Below, one piece after another: positions 1-5,006 of a DNA stretch of 5,006 nt (positions are counted from its first letter, which is position 1; the number at the start of each line of letters is the position of its first letter). The DNA is taken from assembly GCA_019313095.1 (NCBI GenBank), contig JAFDBU010000195.1, forward strand, positions 1-5,006. Reading direction: 5' to 3'. Below the pieces are notes generated by a model. It was not told the DNA's origin and did not search any database. It saw only the letters and a list, made by a program, of their open reading frames with translations. Position numbers and translations under genes: made by a program. Source of the stretch: Deltaproteobacteria bacterium (GTDB lineage: Bacteria; Desulfobacterota; Desulfobulbia; Desulfobulbales; BM004).

Positions 1-1299
1 CTGGTTCTCTTTATCGCTATTCTTGCAACCATCATTAATGCCTACTTTATGTCGCGGGCTTTGGAAAAACCCATACGGCAGCTTGTTGACGGCACCGACA
101 GGGTTGCCGAAGGTGATTTGACTCACCGTGTCCAGGTTCGTTCCAGGGACGAGATCGGCCAGTTGGCGGCATCCTTCAACACCATGGCTGAAAAGCTTAA
201 AAAGTCACGCCAGGAACTCCTTACGGCAAAGGCTTTCACCGATAACATCATACGTTCCATGAGTAACTGTCTCCTCGTAGTGAACAAGGACCAGACAATC
301 CGGACTGCAAATCAGGCCACTTACGACCTGCTCGGCTATACCGAAGATGAACTGATCGGCAAACCCTTCTCAATGATTTTTGCAGAAGGGTATTACAGCG
401 GTATTGGTCTTGATGACTTGATAAATAAAGGCTTCACCCGTAATGTCGAAACAACCTACCGCTCAAAATACGGCAAAAAAATCCGCATGCTTTTTACTGC
501 CTCGGTTATTTTCAATGAAAAAGGCAGGTTCGAAGGTATTGTCTGTATTGCCCAGGATATTACCATGCAGACCGAAACTCTGCGGGCCGGTCACCTGGCA
601 TCTATAGGCGAACTTGCGGCAGGCGTGGCTCATGAAATCAACAACCCGATTAACAGCATCATCAATTTCGCACAGATAATGGCTGATGAAGTTAAAAAAG
701 GTGAACTACTTACGGAAGAAATCCCGGAAAGAATCATCAAGGAAGGTGATCGGGTTGCAAGTATTGTCAGCAGCCTCCTTTCCTTTGCCCGCGAAAATGA
801 AAAGGAAAAAAGACCGATTGATGCCCGCCATATTCTGGATGAAGTGCTGGCTCTCACCGAGACCCAAATCATCAAGGACGGAATCAACCTGACTGTAGAT
901 TTCCCGGCAGGACTCAAAAAAATACTTGCCGACTTTCAACAGATTGAGCAGGTATTCCTGAATATTATCAACAATTCACGCTACGCATTGAACCAGAAAT
1001 ATCCGCAAGCGCATCCCAGGAAAAACTTCGTCATCCACGGCAGTGAGGAAATGATTGACAACAGGCTTTTTCTCGAAGTCACCTTCCTGGATTACGGCAC
1101 CGGAATCCCCGCGGAATTTATTGATAAAATTTATAACCCTTTCTTCTCAACAAAGCCTTCCGGCATAGGAACAGGTTTGGGACTTGCCATCAGCCACGGC
1201 ATCATTACCGACCACGACGGCAAGCTCACCTTTGAAAGCACTGCGGGGGAATTTACTAAAGTTACAGTTCTGCTGCCGGTAATAGCAGTGAACAGCTGA
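1..1299 (+). CDS. Membrane sensor histidine kinase (TM-HAMP-PAS-HisKA-HATPase), 5'-truncated
   Basis: This is an inner-membrane sensor kinase that autophosphorylates on histidine and passes the phosphate to a response regulator. The frame is open from base 1, so the N-terminus, presumably a first transmembrane helix and a periplasmic sensor, lies outside the window. Bases 1-50 encode a hydrophobic helix (LVLFIAILATIINAYF). Numbering from the Met at 49, HAMP covers about 1-60 (P8 of the EKP turn, DEIGQL at 34-39) and PAS about 64-175. HisKA follows with H195 in AHEINNP (codon 631-633). The ATPase domain shows the N-box NIINN (305-309), G1 DYGTG (348-352), F-box NPFFSTK (363-369) and G2 GTGLGLA (374-380). 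All catalytic boxes are intact. The H-box resembles that of NtrB/AtoS-like kinases, whose partners are often sigma54-type regulators, but no regulator follows on this strand. The next gene converges on it. The input signal cannot be judged from what is visible. Confidence 0.93.
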   Translation: MVLFIAILATIINAYFMSRALEKPIRQLVDGTDRVAEGDLTHRVQVRSRDEIGQLAASFNTMAEKLKKSRQELLTAKAFTDNIIRSMSNCLLVVNKDQTIRTANQATYDLLGYTEDELIGKPFSMIFAEGYYSGIGLDDLINKGFTRNVETTYRSKYGKKIRMLFTASVIFNEKGRFEGIVCIAQDITMQTETLRAGHLASIGELAAGVAHEINNPINSIINFAQIMADEVKKGELLTEEIPERIIKEGDRVASIVSSLLSFARENEKEKRPIDARHILDEVLALTETQIIKDGINLTVDFPAGLKKILADFQQIEQVFLNIINNSRYALNQKYPQAHPRKNFVIHGSEEMIDNRLFLEVTFLDYGTGIPAEFIDKIYNPFFSTKPSGIGTGLGLAISHGIITDHDGKLTFESTAGEFTKVTVLLPVIAVNS

Positions 1300-1390
1300 A
1301 ACAAATCATTCAGAATGAATCATTCATACCGAACCCGGAAGGACTTTATGGACGATGCTCTGGAACGCTGTATTTTTTCCGTAAGACGGG

Positions 1391-1456
1391 AACGGCAACT
1401 CTTCGCAGCCCGGGATCTTTTCTTATATGCCGTTGGAGCTTCAATTCTTATTTTTT
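1391..1456 (+). terminator. Candidate weak terminator or structured end of the first kinase transcript
   Basis: A perfect 7-bp inverted repeat, AACGGCA (1391-1397) with TGCCGTT (1429-1435), encloses a 31-nt loop. After a short gap comes T-rich sequence, with a run of six T at 1451-1456. It sits between the convergent stops at 1299 and 1448. The loop is long and the T run starts about 15 nt after the stem, so this is not a textbook intrinsic terminator. The T run also overlaps the 3' end of the opposing gene. Confidence 0.2.
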
Positions 1457-1984
1457 CGGTGCATACTTATAGAGTTTTCGTTGCAGAGTTCTCCGGTGAA
1501 TTCCAAGCTTCTGAGCTGCAGCGGTAATATTATTATCGCAGTCGTTTAAAACCCTCTGAATATGCTCCCATTCGGCTCTCGCCAGTGAGGGGACTTCAAA
1601 TTCCGCCTGTTCATCAGCATCATCAGGCAGATCAGAGTCTCTTTCAAAGGCATTGAGTATGTCATCAACATCAGCGGGTTTGGGAAGGTAATAGTGCGCC
1701 CCAAGTTTAATGGCTTCAGTTGCAGTAGCAATACTGCCATAACCCGTAAGAACAACTATTTTCAGAAACGGCAGAAACTCCTTGGCCTCCCTGATCAAAT
1801 CAAGACCGCTTTTTCCAGGCATCCTCAGATCAATCAGGGCCCAGTCAGGATTGTTGCTTTTTATCATTTCCAAGGCCTGATCAACGTCAGCAGCCTCAAA
1901 AACCACATATCCTCTGTTGCTGAATGCACGGGCCAATCTTTCTCTAAAACGGTCTTCATCATCAACCAGTATAATGCTCTGCAT
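1448..1984 (-). CDS. regA: RegA/PrrA/ActR-type redox response regulator
   Basis: This cytoplasmic DNA-binding response regulator has 178 residues, close to the usual RegA length. The receiver domain spans about 3-118, with acidic pocket D8/D9, phosphoacceptor D52 in IDLRMPG, T80 and K102 in LPKPAD. The C-terminal Fis-type helix-turn-helix spans about 138-175. Its block WEHIQRVLNDCDNNITAAA, followed by LGIHRRTLQRKL, is the hallmark of the RegA/ActR/PrrA group. The ATG at 1984 follows AGGAGG (centred near 1995) at 8 nt, a near-ideal ribosome site. It lies 28 nt downstream of the RegB-like kinase, so the two are almost certainly co-transcribed. Family members control redox-responsive genes such as those for respiration, carbon or nitrogen fixation and hydrogenase; the targets here are unknown. 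The linker (about 119-133) is rich in Asp and Glu and lacks the run of prolines I recall from Rhodobacter RegA. Confidence 0.9.
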   Translation of the reverse strand: MQSIILVDDEDRFRERLARAFSNRGYVVFEAADVDQALEMIKSNNPDWALIDLRMPGKSGLDLIREAKEFLPFLKIVVLTGYGSIATATEAIKLGAHYYLPKPADVDDILNAFERDSDLPDDADEQAEFEVPSLARAEWEHIQRVLNDCDNNITAAAQKLGIHRRTLQRKLYKYAPKK

Positions 1985-2012
1985 GAATGGATCCTCCTAT
2001 GCTCCAGCCTCC

Positions 2013-3398
2013 TCAAACCTTGCTGACCCCAATTTGTGTCAGGGCCAAACTGATTGTTACTGAGGTGCCTTTGGGTTTTTCTGAGGAAATCCTCAGTCCA
2101 CCACCAAACTGCTCAGCCATGTTCTGTGCCAGAAAGAGTCCCAGGCCTAAGCCCTTGCCCTGTTCTTTTGTGGTAAAAAAAGGTTCGGCGGCCCTGGCTG
2201 CTGTTTCATCGTCCATGCCTGAACCCTGATCTTCCACCTGGAAATATAAATAATCTTCATCATAAAAGCATCGTAGATATATGTGGGACCCAGGTTCAGA
2301 GGCATCTATGCCATTTTTTATCAGTCCCTTTATTGTGCGGACCAGGGTTCTTGAGGGTACTAGTATTGAAAATGCCACAGCTTCATTGGCAACCATGATC
2401 CTCTCCCGGTCTACCCCAGAAAATTCCTCCAGTGTCCGTTGCACTATTTCCTCAACCGTAAATTTTTCCAAGGCCTCGCCCAGATGCTCGCCGGCATCGG
2501 CAGCCATCTGGTATAAAATATCCTTACAGGCCTTGACCTGGTCCTTAATGAGTCGGGCGTCTTCAATAAGTCCAGGGTTGCACTGCCCTGCCTTTAATTG
2601 ATGCAGCATCTCGCCGGCAGCAACTGCAATGGTTGACAACGGTGTGGAGAACTCATGGGCGGCTCCAGCCGACAGGGTGGCAAGTGAAGCAAGCTTCTCG
2701 CTTCTGGCCCTTTCCTCTTCCAGGCTGACAAGGGTCTGCTGGTGCTCCTCAAGCGCCTTCTGAATACGTCCTACAAAGAATACGATAAAAAATGCAGTAA
2801 TTGCAAAAGCCAGAAGCATACCTTTAAGATGGAGTTTCATATGGTCGGACAGCTGGGTGTACTCTGCAACAGCCGGATGGCAGGCTTCCTGGATTTCAGA
2901 GCCCCCGATAAAACCACCGGGCAGTATAAGGGGCAGAGGTCCGAAGACATCCTGGTCTATAACAAAGAGGACGCCATAACAAATTACAGTAAAGATGGTG
3001 AGACTCCAGGACCAGCGGGACCGCATCAGAACTGCTCCAAGGACAATATGGATAAGATAAAGAAATGTAAAGGGGTTCATCGGCCCTCCTGTAGAGAACA
3101 GCAGGGCTGTCAGAAGAATTATATCTAGGATCATTACCAGGCCGAAAAGCCACTCAGGAACAACTCTTTTCAGTTTGTCGAGGTAGACAAAAAAGAGATT
3201 GCTTGCAGCTTCGAAGATAATAATAGTTGAAACGAAAATAATGGGAATAGCAATCTCCAGATACGTGGAGGCGAGATAAATTAGAATTGCCTGGCAGAGT
3301 ACAGCCCCCCACCGTAGATGCAGAAGCCATGAAAAAGCAATATTTGATGTTGCTTCATTTAAGGACCAGACAGATATCGGATATTTTTTAAGCGTCAA
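2013..3398 (-). CDS. regB: RegB/PrrB/ActS-type redox-sensing histidine kinase
   Basis: This 461-residue inner-membrane kinase is the likely partner of the RegA-like regulator that follows 28 nt downstream. About six hydrophobic helices occupy residues 22-42, 48-70, 82-102, 110-125, 130-148 and 193-211. The motif GGPMNPF (104-110) matches the GGxxNPF box linked to quinone binding in RegB. A charged, helical linker (211-236) leads to the H-box AAHEFSTPL with H248. C291 in QVKACKDIL sits where RegB carries its redox-active cysteine (C265 in Rhodobacter capsulatus). ATPase boxes are N-box KNGIDAS (361-367), G1 DQGSG (390-394), FF at 407-408 and G2 GKGLGLGLF (414-422). The start is TTG, with GGAG 8 nt upstream. 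The upstream ATG at 3420 is out of frame and the next in-frame Met is residue 89, inside a membrane helix, so TTG is well supported. Family knowledge suggests that oxidised quinone or cysteine oxidation lowers kinase activity. Confidence 0.92.
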   Translation of the reverse strand: MTLKKYPISVWSLNEATSNIAFSWLLHLRWGAVLCQAILIYLASTYLEIAIPIIFVSTIIIFEAASNLFFVYLDKLKRVVPEWLFGLVMILDIILLTALLFSTGGPMNPFTFLYLIHIVLGAVLMRSRWSWSLTIFTVICYGVLFVIDQDVFGPLPLILPGGFIGGSEIQEACHPAVAEYTQLSDHMKLHLKGMLLAFAITAFFIVFFVGRIQKALEEHQQTLVSLEEERARSEKLASLATLSAGAAHEFSTPLSTIAVAAGEMLHQLKAGQCNPGLIEDARLIKDQVKACKDILYQMAADAGEHLGEALEKFTVEEIVQRTLEEFSGVDRERIMVANEAVAFSILVPSRTLVRTIKGLIKNGIDASEPGSHIYLRCFYDEDYLYFQVEDQGSGMDDETAARAAEPFFTTKEQGKGLGLGLFLAQNMAEQFGGGLRISSEKPKGTSVTISLALTQIGVSKV

Positions 3399-3462
3399 CC
3401 TTTAATCTCCCGGAATACATCCTGATTTGTGTAGCAGATGTGCAGCTTTGCAACCCGGTTTA

Positions 3463-3489
3463 ATTATCAGCCCTAAGAATAATTGTCAA
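3463..3489 (-). promoter_or_regulatory. Candidate sigma70-type promoter for the regB-regA operon
   Basis: On the minus strand, a perfect -35 hexamer TTGACA (3489-3484) is followed after 15 nt by GATAAT (3468-3463), which matches TATAAT at five of six positions. The spacer is 2 nt shorter than ideal. Transcription would start near 3456, giving a leader of about 57 nt before the TTG start at 3398. It is the best promoter-like match in the divergent region. No experimental support. Confidence 0.5.
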
Positions 3490-3600
3490 ATAATCTCCCT
3501 TGATTCATGCATTAATACGGCTTAACGCGTCAATTTGCCACATACTCAAACAAATGATTCTATGGTAAATATAAACAAGAGGTCTATAGCTCTCATAAAA

Positions 3601-3637
3601 TTTTCAAAAAGCCCCCCCTTTTGGTCTTCTTTGAAAA
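3601..3637. repeat. AT-rich imperfect inverted repeat (hairpin)
   Basis: TTTTCAAA (3601-3608) is perfectly complementary to TTTGAAAA (3630-3637). The stem can continue inward across a one-base bulge through AAG (3609-3611) with CTT (3626-3628). After a mismatch, two C-G pairs (3613-3614 with 3623-3624) leave a CCCCTTTT loop. It lies in the divergent region. It could be a regulator site or an RNA element; no T tract follows immediately, so a terminator role is doubtful. Confidence 0.4.
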
Positions 3638-3662
3638 CAAATCCAGATCCATCTCCAGCCCA

Positions 3663-3697
3663 TTCTGACCCCGGTTTGGGGTGGAGGAGTCTCAGAA
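3663..3697. repeat. Bulged inverted repeat (hairpin) upstream of the TIM-barrel gene
   Basis: TTCTGA (3663-3668) pairs with TCAGAA (3692-3697). Directly inside it, CCCC (3669-3672) pairs with GGGG (3678-3681) around a GGTTT loop, leaving ten bases (3682-3691) unpaired on one side. It lies about 75 bp upstream of the start codon at 3771, ahead of a T-rich tract, and could be a leader structure or an operator. Confidence 0.35.
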
Positions 3698-3770
3698 GCC
3701 GGTCAACACATTTCCAGCACAGCTAATTTTTTCTCGTTTTTACTTTTTAATAGCATTAGCATAGGTGTCC

Positions 3771-4574
3771 ATGGATGTAAAAATTGCCGACATCATGAGG
3801 CGGTGCTTTGTCAATATTCCCTTTACGGAATTTGACAGATACCGGCCTCTCATTTCACGCTACAGGATCAATCCTGAGATCGGTCTTGACGACGATGCCC
3901 TTTACAGCTTCAACAGTCGGGACTTTAAGAATATATCACAATTTCTATCCGACCATGGACTGAGATCCACCCTGCATGCACCGTTCCAAGATATGCTGCC
4001 GGGAGCCAGGGATAAATATGTCCTGCAGGCAGTACGGAACAAATTAAGGCGCTGTTTTGAGGTCATAGAAGTTATCAGACCCTGCTCCGTTGTCTGTCAT
4101 CTGGGCTATCTGGATCCGGTTCACAGCTATCAGTTTGATGAGTGGCTTGAAACCTCCCTTGATACCTGGCGAGAACTGATTACCATAGCCGAGCCTTTCG
4201 CTACCCCTATTATGTTTGAAAACACTTACGAAAAAGATCCCGGGATCCACAAAATTGTCCTGGAATCCCTTGGTTCACCTCTGGCTCGTTTTTGTCTCGA
4301 TGTCGGCCACCTACTTGCCTTTGCGCATGCGTCCTGGCAAGACTGGTTGAAAACCCTCGGCCACTGGCTTGGGCAGCTTCACCTCCATGACAATAACGGC
4401 CTGCTGGATGAGCATTTGCCTGTTGGTAAGGGAAACTTTGACTTTGAGGGACTTTTTTCCTACCTGAAATCAAATAAATTTACGCCGATTATTACATTAG
4501 AACCCCGTTCGGAAAATGATTTATGGGAAAGCCTGAATACTCTTGACAGATTGGCTTTATTCGACCATAAATAA
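3771..4574 (+). CDS. TIM-barrel protein, AP-endonuclease-2/sugar phosphate isomerase-epimerase superfamily
   Basis: A predicted soluble protein of 267 residues with no signal peptide, probably a metal-dependent TIM barrel. Numbered from the ATG at 3771, superfamily motifs run in order: PEIG (E37), LHAPF (H69), CHLG (H110), FEN (E150), LDVGH (D177, H180), LHLHDN (H204), DEHLPVGKG (D213, H215) and TLEP (E244). These fill the nine positions that bind three zinc ions in endonuclease IV. The same pattern also occurs in sugar isomerases such as IolE/IolI-like proteins, so the substrate is not settled. The short length and DEHLPVGKG loop favour the isomerase-like branch. Start choice: ATG 3771 has AGG 5 nt upstream. 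GTG 3765 has no ribosome site; ATG 3795 is also possible, because the first barrel strand (CFVNIPF) begins just after it. It is divergent from the regB-like gene and 171 bp upstream of dnaE. Confidence 0.85.
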   Translation: MDVKIADIMRRCFVNIPFTEFDRYRPLISRYRINPEIGLDDDALYSFNSRDFKNISQFLSDHGLRSTLHAPFQDMLPGARDKYVLQAVRNKLRRCFEVIEVIRPCSVVCHLGYLDPVHSYQFDEWLETSLDTWRELITIAEPFATPIMFENTYEKDPGIHKIVLESLGSPLARFCLDVGHLLAFAHASWQDWLKTLGHWLGQLHLHDNNGLLDEHLPVGKGNFDFEGLFSYLKSNKFTPIITLEPRSENDLWESLNTLDRLALFDHK

Positions 4575-4577
4575 AAT

Positions 4578-4650
4578 GAGAATCAGGGAATAACACCTCT
4601 TGAATCAGCCCCGGGTTTTCTCTGAAGCTCCTGCAATTCCTGAGATTCTC
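4578..4650. repeat. Long-range imperfect inverted repeat after the TIM-barrel gene
   Basis: GAGAATC (4578-4584) pairs with GATTCTC (4644-4650). After a two-base bulge, AGG (4585-4587) pairs with CCT (4639-4641), and an AAT/ATT extension is possible with one further bulge. The loop is about 45 nt. It begins four bases after the stop codon. There is no T run on the plus side, but the minus-strand continuation is T-rich. It may mark the transcript's 3' end. Confidence 0.3.
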
Positions 4651-4695
4651 CCCATGGAATCCCTTAAAAAATCAATGAGAAATAATTAATACATC

Positions 4696-4711
4696 GAGGC
4701 AGTTTTGCCTC
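4696..4711 (+). repeat. Compact perfect hairpin in the dnaE leader
   Basis: GAGGCA (4696-4701) and TGCCTC (4706-4711) form a perfect 6-bp stem with a GTTT loop, 34 bp before the dnaE start codon. Only TT follows the stem, so a terminator role is unlikely. It could be an operator or leader structure. A weak promoter-like pair (TTGCCT at 4705-4710 overlapping the right arm, TATTAT at 4726-4731, spacer 15) lies over and after it. Confidence 0.4.
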
Positions 4712-4745
4712 TTAATCCCAAACCATATTATGTCTTTTAACTGCC

Positions 4746-5006
4746 ATGACGGAAACATCTTCTGCTGAATTTGTCCACCTTCACGTCCACACCCAGTACA
4801 GCCTCCTCGATGGCGCCATCCGCATCGACGATCTCCTGAAAAAATGCGCAGAGTTTGGTATGCGAGCTGTCTCAATTACCGATCATGGTGCCATGCACGG
4901 CGCCCTCGAGTTTTATGTCAAGGCCAAAAAGGCCGACATAAAACCTATCATCGGCTGTGAATTCTATATTGCACCTCAAAATAGGAAAAAACACAGCGGT
5001 GCAAAA
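4746..5006 (+). CDS. dnaE: DNA polymerase III alpha subunit, N-terminal PHP domain (3'-truncated)
   Basis: This is the start of the replicative polymerase catalytic subunit; only 87 codons are present and the frame stays open to the window edge. The PHP domain opens with FVHLHVHTQYSLLDGA (residues 9-24), followed by SITDHGAMHG (43-52) and KPIIGCEFYIA (66-76), which are typical of DnaE. Metal-site residues H13, H15, D46, H47 and E72 are all kept. E. coli DnaE has Arg in place of the first histidine and an inactive PHP site. The intact motif therefore suggests a metal-binding, possibly proofreading-competent PHP domain, although the later ligands are off the window. The ATG at 4746 is the only reasonable start: the frame is closed by TAA at 4713-4715 and no other start codon lies between. 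There is no Shine-Dalgarno sequence. The polymerase domains must follow to the right. Confidence 0.95.
   Translation, partial: MTETSSAEFVHLHVHTQYSLLDGAIRIDDLLKKCAEFGMRAVSITDHGAMHGALEFYVKAKKADIKPIIGCEFYIAPQNRKKHSGAK

Larger units (their letters stand above)
3490..3764. other. Non-coding part of the divergent region between regB-like gene and TIM-barrel gene
   Basis: About 275 bp with no convincing gene. It holds an imperfect 14-bp palindrome centred on ATGCAT (3503-3516) just upstream of the regB promoter. It also holds an AT-rich imperfect hairpin (3601-3637), a run of seven C (3612-3618), a bulged hairpin (3663-3697), and a strongly T-rich tract (3727-3748) before the plus-strand gene. A plus-strand open frame at 3535-3726 has no ribosome site and a low-complexity product, so I read it as chance. 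No clear sigma70 promoter for the downstream gene was found. A sigma54 GG-N10-GC site was looked for by eye and not seen. Confidence 0.6.

Noticed and set aside
1366..1392. Hairpin TTCCGT/ACGGGAA next to a T run (1373-1378) considered as a terminator
   Set aside because: The T run precedes the hairpin on the plus strand, so on the minus strand an A run follows it. Neither orientation gives a stem followed by T residues.
1694..2026. 110-codon plus-strand open frame
   Set aside because: It is antisense to the receiver domain of the RegA-like regulator and its ribosome site, with no motif of its own.
2742..3128. 128-codon plus-strand open frame
   Set aside because: It lies entirely antisense to the membrane-domain and linker coding sequence of the RegB-like kinase, whose motifs are clear. 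It is a shadow frame.
3535..3726. 63-codon plus-strand open frame in the divergent region
   Set aside because: It has no ribosome site. Its product is rich in Ser, Pro and Lys without recognisable motifs, and the frame runs through two hairpins and a C7 run. Most likely chance.
4210..4473. 87-codon minus-strand open frame
   Set aside because: It is antisense to the motif-rich C-terminal half of the TIM-barrel gene, and the product is low in hydrophobic core residues.
4696..4716. Hairpin before dnaE considered as an intrinsic terminator or sigma54 promoter
   Set aside because: Only two T residues follow the stem, and the GGCA/TGC elements are spaced too closely for a sigma54 GG-N10-GC site.
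4672..4875. 67-codon minus-strand open frame across the dnaE start
   Set aside because: It overlaps the conserved PHP-domain coding region of dnaE in antisense and has no supporting features.

Overview
The window looks like a chromosomal segment of a Gram-negative bacterium with intermediate GC content (by eye). The best guess is an anaerobic Desulfobacterota (former Deltaproteobacteria), possibly Desulfobulbales. That placement rests on protein style only: a HAMP-PAS-HisKA kinase, a RegB-like kinase, and the residues of the DnaE N-terminus. No rRNA or other marker confirms it. I see no mobile element, CRISPR array, tRNA or rRNA.

Layout. (1) 1-1299, plus strand: the 3' part of a membrane sensor histidine kinase, cut off at the left edge within a transmembrane helix, with HAMP, PAS, HisKA and HATPase domains. 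(2) 1300-1447: a convergent intergenic region with small dyads and a candidate hairpin followed by T-rich sequence. (3) 3398-1448, minus strand: a two-gene operon. It encodes a RegB/PrrB/ActS-type redox-sensing kinase (TTG start, quinone-box motif, conserved cysteine) and, 28 nt downstream, its RegA/PrrA/ActR-type response regulator with a Fis-type helix-turn-helix. A sigma70-like promoter lies about 65-90 bp upstream of the kinase start. (4) 3399-3770: a divergent regulatory region of about 370 bp holding that promoter, a near-palindrome and two imperfect hairpins, with no convincing gene. (5) 3771-4574, plus strand: a TIM-barrel protein of the AP-endonuclease-2/sugar isomerase superfamily that keeps the full set of endonuclease IV-like metal-ligand positions. 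(6) 4575-4745: an intergenic region with two inverted repeats. (7) 4746-5006, plus strand: the first 87 codons of dnaE (DNA polymerase III alpha subunit), cut off at the right edge within the PHP domain.

How the genes work together. The minus-strand pair forms a complete signalling unit. By family knowledge the kinase senses quinone or thiol redox state in the membrane and phosphorylates Asp52 of the regulator, which then acts on promoters. The first kinase has no cognate regulator on its own strand within the window; its partner may lie upstream. The TIM-barrel gene and dnaE are co-oriented but separated by 171 bp and probably have separate expression signals. Most of the window is ordinary housekeeping and regulatory sequence. 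The most notable content is a RegBA-like redox system in what seems to be a strict-anaerobe lineage, and the structured divergent region beside it. I did not find evidence of an undescribed multi-gene system.
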